In this document: positions 1 to 6,928 of the stretch, in pieces
Layout: the number at the start of each line of letters is the position of its first letter
How positions within the stretch are numbered: position 1 is the first letter of the stretch
Source of the DNA: Singulisphaera sp. GP187
Lineage (GTDB): Bacteria > Pseudomonadota > Gammaproteobacteria > Burkholderiales > Burkholderiaceae_C
Length of the DNA stretch: 6,928 nucleotides
Direction: 5' to 3'
NCBI GenBank assembly: GCA_943327965.2
Contig: CALPYQ020000090.1
Coordinates: 1-6,928 of the forward strand
Notes under the pieces: generated by a model
The model's database searches: none
What the model was told of the DNA's origin: nothing
What the model saw: the letters and a program-made list of their open reading frames with translations, nothing else
Translations under genes and position numbers: made by a program

Positions 1-1214
1 CCTGCCATCAAACAAAAAATCAAAGCCACAAAGTTGATGCGTGACAAGTTAAATAATTCTTGTTCAGCGGGGGTGCCATCGGGCTGACCCTGAAAGGCTT
101 GACCGTGTAGCGGCATTCCGCCCAATGGCTTGGCTCGTTCGTAGTTTTCCACCATGGCTTTGTGCCAAACTTCCTTAGCCGCCATGGCGTCTTTGGGCAA
201 GGCTTGCAGCTCTCTTCTGGTTTTGACGATGACAGAAAACTCTGCATTTTGAAGCTTGAGTTCACTCAGTTGTCGCTCCAACAAAACCCTCTCTTTTTGC
301 AAGGCAACATCGACGTTTTCGAGTCGGACTTTGTATACCTCAGCGCGCCTTAAAAACTCTTGCCGTACGGCAATCTCTGAAGGATCCGCAATCAAAGTCT
401 GCTCGAGCTCAGCAATTTTTGAAAGTTGTGTGCTGTAAGCCAATGGCGCCCAAGGCGTACCCAATTGTTTGTAGGCCAGCCACGAAACAGGAATCAGAAA
501 CGCAATCAACAAAATAATGTACTGCGCAACTTGGGTCCAAGTAATGGCCCGCATACCGCCCAAGAAGGAGCACAAAAGCACGCCTCCCAAGCCCAACAAA
601 ATACCAATTTCAAACTGTACGCCCGTCAACCTGGAAGCGATCAGTCCAATGCCATAAATTTGAGCGATCACGTATGTGAAAGAACAAAGAATGGCCGCCC
701 AAGCCGCGATGATTCGAGGCCAACGGCCGCCAAATCTTTGACTGAAAAAATCGGGCAAGGTGTAAAGCTCCATGGCTCTGAGGTGCGGTGCAATCAATAG
801 CGCGACCAAACAAAACCCACCCGTCCAACCCATCACATAAGCCAAACCACCTGCTTGGCCGCCGCTGCCTGAAAAACCTTGTAAGTAAAGGGCCCCCGCC
901 AAACTGATGAAGGAGGCTGCGCTCATCCAATCGGCAGCAGTGGCCATCCCGTTGTAAAACGCAGGGATTCGTCGTCCTGCTACGTAGTATTCATCGGCAT
1001 CGGTGGTGCGCCCAGATACACCAATGAGCGCGTAAATCATGACCGTCGAAAATAAAAAAATGGGGCCAATCAAACTTCTTGACAGCCCCTCCGACTCGGC
1101 CCAACCCATCACACCCAATAAGCCCATCAACAAGACGACATACAAGATGACGTTGCGATGTAGACGCCGCCGATAGGCGTCATACAGCTGATTGAAATGC
1201 GATGTGGAATTCAA
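1..1214 (-). CDS. Sodium:solute symporter (SSS family, probably VC_2705-like), 3' part cut by window edge
   Basis: This is an inner-membrane Na+-coupled transporter, seen here as the first ~404 residues with the C-terminus beyond the left edge. The frame is open without a stop from the edge to a TGA shortly upstream of the start. I place the start at TTG (1214-1212): AGGA lies 8 bases upstream, it overlaps the ppsA stop as TTGA, and the first in-frame ATG falls inside the first membrane segment (residue 30). Visible landmarks are RRRLHR (15-20), membrane segments near 22-38, 49-67, 88-110, 124-143, 168-190, 203-220 and 229-247, and DEYYVAGRR (74-82). ADWMSAASF (94-102), [11 protein letters not shown] (151-161) and the SSS hallmark GGMRA (219-223) follow. 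Residues ~250-388 form a charged, largely helical hydrophilic insertion before the next membrane segment (~394 on). Homologues are often annotated as acetate or other monocarboxylate permeases; the substrate here is unknown. Family assignment is strong, the subfamily is from recall. Confidence 0.9.
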   Translation of the reverse strand, partial: MNSTSHFNQLYDAYRRRLHRNVILYVVLLMGLLGVMGWAESEGLSRSLIGPIFLFSTVMIYALIGVSGRTTDADEYYVAGRRIPAFYNGMATAADWMSAASFISLAGALYLQGFSGSGGQAGGLAYVMGWTGGFCLVALLIAPHLRAMELYTLPDFFSQRFGGRWPRIIAAWAAILCSFTYVIAQIYGIGLIASRLTGVQFEIGILLGLGGVLLCSFLGGMRAITWTQVAQYIILLIAFLIPVSWLAYKQLGTPWAPLAYSTQLSKIAELEQTLIADPSEIAVRQEFLRRAEVYKVRLENVDVALQKERVLLERQLSELKLQNAEFSVIVKTRRELQALPKDAMAAKEVWHKAMVENYERAKPLGGMPLHGQAFQGQPDGTPAEQELFNLSRINFVALIFCLMA

Positions 1215-3607
1215 TCGACTTTTCCTAATTGCGTCCAGGTTTCAACCACGGTATCTGGATTCAAAGAAATGGAGCTGATGCCCTGCGCCATCAACCACTT
1301 GGCAAAATCAGGGTGGTCGCTAGGGCCTTGTCCACAGATACCGACATATTTTCCCTGGCTCAAACAAGCCTTGATGGCTTGCGAAATTAAGGTCTGCACG
1401 GCCAGATCTCGCTCATCAAAATCGACTGCCAATAACTCAAGGCCAGAATCGCGGTCAAGTCCCAAAGTCAATTGCGTAAGGTCGTTGGATCCAATTGAGA
1501 AGCCATCGAAATACTCTAAGAATTTCTCAGCCAAAATGGCATTGCTTGGAACCTCACACATCATGATGACTTTCAATTCATCCAGACCCCGCTTTAAACC
1601 ATGCTTGGCCAACAAAGCAGTCACACGGTCTGCTTGAGCCAAGGTTCTGACAAAGGGCACCATGACTTGAACATTGGTCAATCCCATTTCGCCGCGAACG
1701 CGCTTAATGGCCTCACACTCCATGGCAAAAGCTTCGCCAAAGTCTTCGCTGATGTAGCGGGCTGCCCCCCGAAAACCCAGCATGGGATTTTCTTCTTCAG
1801 GCTCATAACGGCTACCACCAATGAGTTTGCGGTATTCATTGCTTTTGAAATCAGACAAGCGAACGATGACGGGCTTGGGCCAAAATGCCGCAGCAATACA
1901 AGCCACACCCTCTGTCACTTTGTCGATGTAGAAGGCTTTGGGAGATGCGTGACCCCGTGCCACTGACTCAACCGCTTTTTTGAGGTCGGTATCAATGTTG
2001 GGGTAATCCAAAATGGCCTTGGGATGAACACCAATGTTGTTGTTGATGATGAATTCCAATCGTGCCAAGCCAACACCCTGATTGGGCAATTGCGCAAAAT
2101 CAAATGCCAACTGGGGGTTACCCACATTCATCATGATTTTGGTGGCAATTTCGGGCATGGTGCCGCGCATGACTTCAGTCACTTCGGTTTCCAAAAGACC
2201 ATCGTAGATTCGTCCTGTATCGCCCTCGGCGCAACTGACAGTGACCAAAGTACCATCTTTGAGTAGATCCGTGGCGTTGCCACAACCCACCACCGCAGGG
2301 ATGCCCAATTCACGCGCAATGATGGCCGCATGACAGGTACGACCACCCCGGTTTGTGACGATGGCACTTGCGCGCTTCATGACGGGTTCCCAATTGGGAT
2401 CGGTCATGTCTGTCACCAAGACATCGCCTGCTTGGACTTGGTCCATTTCAGAAATACTGTGAACCAGGCGGACCGGACCCGTCCCAATTTTTTGTCCAAT
2501 GGCGCGGCCCTCGGCCAATACAGCGCCTTTGCCTTTGAGTTTGTAACGCAATTCGGCTGTGCCTTTGGACTGGCTCTTTACGGTTTCGGGCCGAGCTTGC
2601 AAAATATAAAGCAAGCCATCTGTACCATCTTTGCCCCACTCAATGTCCATGGGACGACCGTAGTGTTTTTCAATGACCATGGCGTATTGCGCCAATTGGG
2701 TAATGTCAGCATCGGTCAGTGAATAACGGTTGCGTAGCTCCATGGGCACATCGATCGTATTGACGAGCTTTCCTGTATTGGCTTTTTCTTCAGCAGACGA
2801 AAAAACCATTTGGATCAATTTAGAGCCTAAATTTCGGCGAATGACCGCTTGTTTGCCAGCCGCCAGCATGGGTTTGTGGACATAAAACTCATCAGGATTG
2901 ACTGCCCCCTGGACCACAGTTTCTCCCAAGCCGTAGCTGGAAGTAATGAAGACCACATCTTCGAAACCTGTTTCGGTGTCGATGGTGAACATCACACCTG
3001 CAGCGCCCAAGTCTGAGCGGACCATGCGTTGTACGCCTGCCGACAGGGCTACATCAGCATGCGCAAAGCCTTTGTGGACCCGATAGCTGATGGCGCGATC
3101 GTTGTACAAAGAAGCAAATACTTCTTTCATTTTGTGGAGCACATCTTCAATGCCAACCACATTCAAAAATGTTTCTTGCTGTCCTGCGAAGGAGGCATCT
3201 GGCAGGTCCTCGGCAGTGGCTGAAGACCTGACAGCAAAAGAAGCTTGGGGGTTACCGCCACTTAATTCTGCAAATTGTTTTCTGATGGCATTTTCTAAAT
3301 CGGCGGGAAAAGGTTGCGCTTCCACCATTCTTCGAATTTCTGCGCCCACTAAAGCCAAAGCCCTGACATCCTCGACATCTAAGGCATTGAGTTTTTGATT
3401 GATGCGATCGACCAAGCCATCGTGTTGCAAAAACGCTCTAAAGGCGTGAGCGGTGGTGGCAAAGCCTGTTGGGACTCTAACGCCGTTGGGCAATTGTGAA
3501 ATCATTTCGCCTAGGCTGGCATTTTTACCGCCGACCGACTCCACATCGGTCATTCGCAATTGCTCAAAAGGGACGACCAAGGCGTCCTTTGCAAAAAGGT
3601 TTGACAT
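1211..3607 (-). CDS. ppsA: Phosphoenolpyruvate synthase (pyruvate, water dikinase)
   Basis: This cytoplasmic enzyme converts pyruvate + ATP + H2O to PEP + AMP + Pi, the gluconeogenic entry point for growth on pyruvate, lactate and related acids. The 798 residues are close to the 792 of E. coli PpsA. The order is an N-terminal nucleotide/pyruvate-binding domain (about 15-345, with [10 protein letters not shown] at 26-35, [20 protein letters not shown] around 125-144 and the closing LQARPETV at 336-343), the swivelling phosphohistidine domain (about 375-465), and the C-terminal PEP-utilising barrel (about 490-790). [12 protein letters not shown] carries the catalytic His426 and, two residues before it, Thr424, equivalent to the regulatory threonine of E. 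coli. The C-terminal [11 protein letters not shown] (756-766) includes the likely proton-donor cysteine 758. I chose ATG at 3607 because GGAG sits 5 bases upstream; a GTG at 3634 would add nine poorly supported residues. It is divergent from ppsR, its regulator, and co-directional with the overlapping symporter gene. It appears intact. Confidence 0.98.
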   Translation of the reverse strand: MSNLFAKDALVVPFEQLRMTDVESVGGKNASLGEMISQLPNGVRVPTGFATTAHAFRAFLQHDGLVDRINQKLNALDVEDVRALALVGAEIRRMVEAQPFPADLENAIRKQFAELSGGNPQASFAVRSSATAEDLPDASFAGQQETFLNVVGIEDVLHKMKEVFASLYNDRAISYRVHKGFAHADVALSAGVQRMVRSDLGAAGVMFTIDTETGFEDVVFITSSYGLGETVVQGAVNPDEFYVHKPMLAAGKQAVIRRNLGSKLIQMVFSSAEEKANTGKLVNTIDVPMELRNRYSLTDADITQLAQYAMVIEKHYGRPMDIEWGKDGTDGLLYILQARPETVKSQSKGTAELRYKLKGKGAVLAEGRAIGQKIGTGPVRLVHSISEMDQVQAGDVLVTDMTDPNWEPVMKRASAIVTNRGGRTCHAAIIARELGIPAVVGCGNATDLLKDGTLVTVSCAEGDTGRIYDGLLETEVTEVMRGTMPEIATKIMMNVGNPQLAFDFAQLPNQGVGLARLEFIINNNIGVHPKAILDYPNIDTDLKKAVESVARGHASPKAFYIDKVTEGVACIAAAFWPKPVIVRLSDFKSNEYRKLIGGSRYEPEEENPMLGFRGAARYISEDFGEAFAMECEAIKRVRGEMGLTNVQVMVPFVRTLAQADRVTALLAKHGLKRGLDELKVIMMCEVPSNAILAEKFLEYFDGFSIGSNDLTQLTLGLDRDSGLELLAVDFDERDLAVQTLISQAIKACLSQGKYVGICGQGPSDHPDFAKWLMAQGISSISLNPDTVVETWTQLGKVD
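1223..1226 (-). promoter_or_regulatory. Ribosome binding site for the symporter TTG start
   Basis: AGGA on the minus strand lies 8 bases before TTG (1214-1212) and inside the last codons of ppsA. It is the main sequence support for a TTG start that overlaps the ppsA stop. The arrangement suggests translational coupling; this is inference. Confidence 0.5.
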
Positions 3608-3612
3608 AAAAG

Positions 3613-3616
3613 CTCC
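3613..3616 (-). promoter_or_regulatory. Shine-Dalgarno GGAG of ppsA
   Basis: GGAG on the minus strand is 5 bases before ATG at 3607. It decides the start against the upstream in-frame GTG at 3634, which has no comparable site. Confidence 0.75.
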
Positions 3617-3717
3617 AAAGTTAAAAAACGGCACGCTCAGCCCGAACCAATGCGCTGACTCTTTATTCTTCTTCGATGTGACTCAGCATCACCAGCAGGC
3701 GGTAGATAATGAGTGTG

Positions 3718-3746
3718 ATTTTAGAACCCAACGAACCCTTTGTTCA
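3718..3746 (-). promoter_or_regulatory. Candidate sigma-70 promoter for ppsA
   Basis: On the minus strand, TGAACA (3746-3741, 4 of 6 to TTGACA) and TAAAAT (3723-3718, 5 of 6 to TATAAT) are separated by 17 bases. Transcription would begin near 3711, giving a leader of roughly 100 bases before ppsA. Both boxes overlap the inverted repeat at 3718-3752. This is a match by eye to the consensus only. Confidence 0.35.
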
Positions 3747-3752
3747 TAAAAT
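3718..3752. repeat. Imperfect inverted repeat in the ppsA/ppsR divergent region, possible operator
   Basis: The left arm ATTTTAGAAC (3718-3727) and right arm GTTCATAAAAT (3742-3752) are reverse complements except for one extra base in the right arm, and the spacer is 14 bases. Each arm contains a -10-like TAAAAT, one reading toward ppsA (3723-3718) and one toward ppsR (3747-3752). A short direct repeat GAACCC (3724-3729 and 3733-3738) is nested in it. No convincing -35 precedes the ppsR-facing box. The dyad could be a regulator site, the symmetry of two back-to-back promoters, or chance in AT-rich DNA. Confidence 0.4.
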
Positions 3753-3777
3753 TTAAGCATTCGGAAAATTAACGACC

Positions 3778-4599
3778 ATGCCCCACCGCACCGTATTTTT
3801 CATCTCTGACGGCACCGGCATTACCGCAGAGACCTTTGGCAACGCCATCTTGGCCCAGTTTGAAATGAAAACCAGGCATGTCAGACTGCCCTTCATCGAC
3901 AGCGCTGACAAGGCTCACCAAGCTGTGAGGCAAATCAACCACACCGCCGAAGTCGAAAATGTCAAACCCATTGTCTTTACCACTTTAGTGAACATGGAAG
4001 TGTTGGAAGTCATTCGATCGGGTTGCAAAGGCATGCTTTTGGACATGTTTGGTACCTTCGTCAATCCCTTGGAGGTGGAACTCGGTATCAAGTCACACCA
4101 TCGCGTGGGCCGTTTTTCAGACGCGAGTAAGAGCAAGGAATACCACGATCGCATTGAAGCGATCAATTTTTCATTGGCCCATGATGATGGCCAATCCAAT
4201 CGAGATTTGGATTCGGCTGAAGTTATTTTGGTGGGCGTGAGCCGGAGTGGCAAAACACCCACCAGCCTTTATTTGGCCATGCAGCACGGCATGAAAGCCG
4301 CCAACTACCCGCTCATTCCTGAAGACTTTGAGCGCAAGCAATTGCCGCCCGCCTTGGTTCCTCATCGAAAAAAGATCTTCGGTCTGTCAATTCACCCCGA
4401 TCGACTGTCAGAGATCAGGTCTGAAAGACGCCCCAATTCCAAATACGCCAGTTTGGAAAATTGCCGTCAGGAAGTGGCCGATGCCGAAGCCATGATGAGA
4501 CGGTCAGGCATTCGTTGGTTATCGACCACCAGCAAATCGATCGAAGAAATAGCCACGACCATCCTGCAAGAAATCAAACCAGATCGATTGATTTATTGA
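3778..4599 (+). CDS. ppsR: PEP synthase regulatory protein (kinase/pyrophosphorylase, DUF299 family)
   Basis: This bifunctional cytoplasmic enzyme inactivates PEP synthase by ADP-dependent phosphorylation of a threonine beside the catalytic histidine. It reactivates the synthase by Pi-dependent removal of that phosphate, releasing pyrophosphate. Its 273 residues are the usual family length. Markers are the N-terminal FFISDGTGITAETFGNA (7-23), the P-loop GVSRSGKT (153-160) followed by PTSLYLA, YPLIPEDF (177-184), FGLSIHPDRL (201-210), and the C-terminal RSGIRWLSTTSKSIEEIA (242-259). The family also contains regulators of pyruvate phosphate dikinase; the adjacent divergent ppsA argues for PEP synthase as the target. 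The ribosome site is weak (GGAAA at 3763-3767, 10 bases from ATG), but no other start fits the conserved N-terminus. The stop is 8 bases from the convergent glmM stop. It appears intact. Confidence 0.96.
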   Translation: MPHRTVFFISDGTGITAETFGNAILAQFEMKTRHVRLPFIDSADKAHQAVRQINHTAEVENVKPIVFTTLVNMEVLEVIRSGCKGMLLDMFGTFVNPLEVELGIKSHHRVGRFSDASKSKEYHDRIEAINFSLAHDDGQSNRDLDSAEVILVGVSRSGKTPTSLYLAMQHGMKAANYPLIPEDFERKQLPPALVPHRKKIFGLSIHPDRLSEIRSERRPNSKYASLENCRQEVADAEAMMRRSGIRWLSTTSKSIEEIATTILQEIKPDRLIY

Positions 4600-4607
4600 A
4601 TGTTTGA

Positions 4608-5939
4608 TTAAGCGCGCAGGGTTGCGGCCATTTTTTCAGCACATCGCTGCGCCACTTCTAGACTTTGGGCCTCCACCATAACCCGCACCAATGGCTCGGT
4701 ACCGCTGGCTCGAATGAGAACGCGGCCCGTTTGACCCAGCTCGGTCTCGACTTCTTTGATGGCCTGAGTTAATTGGGTATTGGCCTGCCAATTTTGATCT
4801 TTGCCCAGACGGACATTGATGAGAACTTGCGGAAACAAGACCACATCAGATAACAACTCAGCCATGGTTCGACCAGTTGCAACACAGGCCTGCAACACTT
4901 GAAGGGCACTGATCAAACCATCGCCGGTGGTGTGTTTGTCGAGGGCCAGCAAGTGGCCGGAGCCTTCGCCGCCCAACAACCATTTTTTCTCTTGAAGAAC
5001 TTCAAGAACGTAGCGATCCCCTACTTTGCTTCTGACAAACTCAATGTTTTTGGCTTTAATGGCCAATTCAACGGCCATGTTGGTCATGAGTGTGCCCACA
5101 ACACCGGGCACAACTTCGTCTCTTGCAATGCGGTCTGTGACCATCAAATACAACAACTCATCGCCGTTGTAGAGGCGACCTGTTCGGTCGACAAATTGCA
5201 GCCTGTCGGCGTCACCATCTAAAGCCACACCATAGTCTGCTTGATGCAACTTGACCGCGGCCACGAGTGCTTCGGGGTGAGTGGCGCCCACGTCTTTGTT
5301 GATGTTCAGACCATCGGGGGCGCAACCAATGGCAATGACATCAGCGCCCAATTCATGGAAAACTTTGGGGGCAATTTGATAGGCGGCGCCATGGGCTGCA
5401 TCGACCACAATTTTCATGCCCTTAAGCGAGAATTCGTTGCTGAAGGTGCTCTTGCAAAATTCAATGTAGCGACCTGCAGCATCATCCAAACGCTTGGCTT
5501 TGCCTAGTTCTGCCGATGAAACCCATACTGGGGGTTCATCGACCAACTTTTCGACAGCGACCTCCCACTCGTCGTCGAGCTTGGTACCCTTGGCACTGAA
5601 AAACTTGATGCCGTTGTCCTCATACGGGTTGTGGCTGGCGCTGATGACAACACCCAAAGATGCACGGCGTGCGCGCGTGAGGTATGCAACTGCAGGTGTG
5701 GGTACCGGCCCCAATAGGACGACGTCGACACCTGCAGAATTGAAGCCGGACTCCAAAGCGCTTTCAAGCATGTAACCCGAAATTCGGGTGTCTTTTCCAA
5801 TCAAAACCACCGGATTTTTTTCGGATTGACGCAGGACCCTGCCAACGGCATGGGCCAAGCGCATGACAAAATCGGGCGTAATGGGTGCTTGTCCGACGGT
5901 TCCGCGAATGCCGTCTGTTCCAAAATATTTTCTAGTCAT
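4608..5939 (-). CDS. glmM: Phosphoglucosamine mutase
   Basis: GlmM interconverts glucosamine-6-phosphate and glucosamine-1-phosphate in the cytoplasm, the step before GlmU on the way to UDP-GlcNAc for peptidoglycan and lipopolysaccharide. Its 443 residues compare with 445 in E. coli. It begins with the family-typical YFGTDGIRG (5-13). Catalytic Ser102 lies in [15 protein letters not shown] (100-114) and must be phosphorylated for activity. The Mg2+ loop DGDADR (241-246) supplies Asp241, 243 and 245. The sugar-specificity loop GGEGSGH is at 323-329, and the C-terminal phosphate-binding [10 protein letters not shown] at 410-419. All key residues are present, so the enzyme should be active. It follows folP after 26 bases, the standard folP-glmM order. 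No Shine-Dalgarno precedes the ATG; the upstream bases are an AT-rich run with a -10-like box. Confidence 0.98.
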   Translation of the reverse strand: MTRKYFGTDGIRGTVGQAPITPDFVMRLAHAVGRVLRQSEKNPVVLIGKDTRISGYMLESALESGFNSAGVDVVLLGPVPTPAVAYLTRARRASLGVVISASHNPYEDNGIKFFSAKGTKLDDEWEVAVEKLVDEPPVWVSSAELGKAKRLDDAAGRYIEFCKSTFSNEFSLKGMKIVVDAAHGAAYQIAPKVFHELGADVIAIGCAPDGLNINKDVGATHPEALVAAVKLHQADYGVALDGDADRLQFVDRTGRLYNGDELLYLMVTDRIARDEVVPGVVGTLMTNMAVELAIKAKNIEFVRSKVGDRYVLEVLQEKKWLLGGEGSGHLLALDKHTTGDGLISALQVLQACVATGRTMAELLSDVVLFPQVLINVRLGKDQNWQANTQLTQAIKEVETELGQTGRVLIRASGTEPLVRVMVEAQSLEVAQRCAEKMAATLRA

Positions 5940-5947
5940 TTATTAAT

Positions 5948-5953
5948 TTTATA
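5948..5953 (-). promoter_or_regulatory. -10-like box immediately upstream of glmM
   Basis: TATAAA (5953-5948, 5 of 6 to TATAAT) lies in the folP-glmM gap. A start 6-7 bases downstream would fall at about 5941-5942, only 2-3 bases before the glmM ATG, giving a nearly leaderless mRNA. No good -35 sits 16-18 bases upstream, in the end of folP. It may simply be AT-rich spacer, with glmM read from the upstream transcript. Confidence 0.22.
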
Positions 5954-5965
5954 CGCTTGTAGCTC

Positions 5966-6829
5966 TCATGGCGCTGACACATTGGCTTGCACCGCTTGCC
6001 AGACCTTCAATGCTTGCACTGTTTCTTTCACATCATGAACACGCACAATGGCTGCTCCATTTTGGACTGCCAACAACGCAGCTGCCAAACTAGCACCCAA
6101 CCTGTCTGATGAGGCCGGCTCATGGCCATCGACCGCCAAGATCTTTCCCAAACTGGATTTGCGTGACCAACCGGCCAAAAGGGGTTGGCCCAAAGACAGG
6201 AATGAAGCCTGATGACTCAACATGGCTAAATTTTGTTCTGTTGTTTTGCCAAATCCTACGCCAGAATCTAAAACGATGCGTTCTTTCTTGATCCCTAGAC
6301 TGACTGCTTTAAACAACTGCTGTGCCAAAAAATCCTTCACCGAATGCACCACATTGCCTTTCATGGGCTCAATTTGCATGGTCTGAGGGTCTCGGTGCAT
6401 GTGCATCAAACAAATGCCGCAGTTTGGGAACTGCGCAATGACATCCCAGGCACCTGGCTGGCGCAATGCCCAAATGTCATTGATGATGTCTGCGCCAAGA
6501 TCGAGTGCAGCTTTCATGACCTCTGGCTTGTAGGTATCAACCGACAGCGGAACCTGCCACTTGGCAGCCTCACGCACAAAAGGCAGTACCCGCGACAATT
6601 CCTCTTCAACACTTAAAGCTTGTGCGCCAGGTCTAGAAGATTCACCACCAATGTCTAAGATGTCCGCGCCTTGCTGAAGCAAATTTTCAGCATGCTTTAA
6701 AGCCTTGGTATTCGACTCAAATTGACCACCATCTGAAAATGAATCGGGCGTGATGTTGACAATGCCCATGACCTTGGGCTTTGATAAATCAATCAAAAAC
6801 CTTGAAGTCTGCCAGTGAGTGATGGGCAT
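5966..6829 (-). CDS. folP: Dihydropteroate synthase
   Basis: FolP condenses p-aminobenzoate with 6-hydroxymethyl-7,8-dihydropterin diphosphate to give dihydropteroate in folate synthesis; it is the sulfonamide target. The 287 residues match the family (282 in E. coli). The TIM-barrel motifs appear in order: GIVNITPDSFSDGG (22-35), GADILDIGGESSRPG (54-68), SVDTYKPEV (96-104), NDIWALR (117-123), MHMHRDP (142-148), LDSGVGFGK (187-195), AGWSRKSSLG (219-228) and IVRVHDV (261-267). Residues Asp98, Asn117, Asp188, Lys224, Arg263 and His265 match the ligand-binding set as I align it by eye. One small departure is Ser189, where DPG is usual. The start fits homologue N-termini, though no Shine-Dalgarno is evident. 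It lies between an ftsH-like tail and glmM, the common beta/gammaproteobacterial order. It appears intact. Confidence 0.98.
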   Translation of the reverse strand: MPITHWQTSRFLIDLSKPKVMGIVNITPDSFSDGGQFESNTKALKHAENLLQQGADILDIGGESSRPGAQALSVEEELSRVLPFVREAAKWQVPLSVDTYKPEVMKAALDLGADIINDIWALRQPGAWDVIAQFPNCGICLMHMHRDPQTMQIEPMKGNVVHSVKDFLAQQLFKAVSLGIKKERIVLDSGVGFGKTTEQNLAMLSHQASFLSLGQPLLAGWSRKSSLGKILAVDGHEPASSDRLGASLAAALLAVQNGAAIVRVHDVKETVQALKVWQAVQANVSAP

Positions 6830-6870
6830 GCGTTTAATTGGGAACAGGTAAAAAAGGCTTTGAAATAAGG

Positions 6871-6888
6871 ACGGGGCCGAAGCCCCGT
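6871..6888 (-). terminator. Hairpin terminator with UUCG tetraloop, downstream of the ftsH-like gene
   Basis: On the minus strand, ACGGGGC and GCCCCGT form a 7-bp, mostly G-C stem closed by the very stable C(UUCG)G loop. It starts 16 bases after the stop at 6905-6907. The following CCTTATTTC is only moderately T-rich, so termination may be partial. It lies between the upstream gene and folP. Confidence 0.75.
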
Positions 6889-6904
6889 TGATTCAACTTA
6901 TTGA

Positions 6905-6928
6905 TTAGGCCGCATTGGGCTCTGGATC
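6905..6928 (-). CDS. ftsH: C-terminal seven codons of a gene cut by the right edge, probably ftsH
   Basis: The frame on the minus strand reads DPEPNAA followed by TAA (6907-6905), and the hairpin at 6871-6888 follows at a typical distance. The fragment is too short to identify from its residues. A Pro-, Asp- and Ala-rich tail suits the poorly conserved C-terminus of FtsH, the membrane ATP-dependent metalloprotease, and ftsH is the usual gene before folP-glmM in this bacterial group. The identification therefore rests on synteny. Confidence 0.5.
   Translation of the reverse strand, partial: DPEPNAA

Noticed and set aside
426..800. 124-codon plus-strand open frame
   Set aside because: It is antisense to the symporter, with a polar Gln/Asn/Arg-rich translation and no recognisable motif.
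610..930. 106-codon minus-strand open frame inside the symporter
   Set aside because: It is an alternative frame of the symporter; the correct frame encodes clear membrane helices and SSS motifs through the same bases.
1197..1637. 146-codon plus-strand open frame across the ppsA end and symporter start
   Set aside because: It is antisense to two well-supported genes, with a low-complexity Ser/Lys/Pro-rich product and no domain.
2330..2722. 130-codon plus-strand open frame inside ppsA
   Set aside because: It lies fully antisense to a conserved part of ppsA, its product resembles no family I know, and it has no ribosome site I could identify. It is a shadow of the real gene.
3608..3634. Upstream GTG start extending PpsA by nine residues
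   Set aside because: GGAG is ideally placed for ATG 3607, and the MSNLF start agrees better with the family length and N-terminus.
3453..3749. Plus-strand small gene spanning the ppsA start and the divergent gap
   Set aside because: Most of it is antisense to the conserved PpsA N-terminus and no motif is visible; the gap is better explained as regulatory DNA.
3724..3752. Complete sigma-70 promoter for ppsR using TAAAAT at 3747-3752
   Set aside because: Only the -10 hexamer is good; no acceptable -35 occurs 16-18 bases upstream, so it is not listed as a promoter.

Overview
The window looks like ordinary chromosomal DNA from a betaproteobacterium, most likely Burkholderiales and perhaps Comamonadaceae-like. 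The basis is the run ftsH-end/folP/glmM, the residue-level character of GlmM, FolP and PpsA, and a sodium:solute symporter with a long hydrophilic insertion that I recall from Burkholderiales homologues. Base composition is near 50% GC by eye, which is lowish for Comamonadaceae. Genus cannot be fixed from the sequence alone. The window is densely coded, with no gene-free stretch over 300 bases, and I see no mobile element, CRISPR array, tRNA or rRNA.

Layout, left to right. (1) On the minus strand, running off the left edge, is the N-terminal ~404 residues of an SSS-family symporter. Its TTG start overlaps the stop codon of the next gene. (2) ppsA (phosphoenolpyruvate synthase) is also on the minus strand. 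(3) A 170-base divergent intergenic region carries an imperfect inverted repeat and -10-like boxes facing both ways. (4) ppsR, the PEP synthase regulatory kinase/phosphorylase, is on the plus strand and ends 8 bases from the end of glmM. (5) glmM (phosphoglucosamine mutase) and folP (dihydropteroate synthase) are on the minus strand in the order folP then glmM, 26-27 bases apart. (6) A cUUCGg-capped hairpin lies just downstream of the last seven codons of a gene cut by the right edge, probably ftsH by synteny.

How the genes fit together. PpsA makes PEP from pyruvate for growth on C2-C3 acids. PpsR switches PpsA off and on by reversible phosphorylation of a threonine next to the catalytic histidine, and both residues are intact here. 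The symporter appears translationally coupled to ppsA, suggesting uptake of a small carboxylate that feeds gluconeogenesis; its substrate is not shown by the sequence. folP (folate) and glmM (UDP-GlcNAc, hence peptidoglycan and LPS) form the usual housekeeping pair behind ftsH.

I did not find a previously undescribed system. The points most worth a second look are the symporter insertion, the TTG start overlapping the ppsA stop, the dyad in the ppsA/ppsR divergent region, and a possible near-leaderless glmM promoter.
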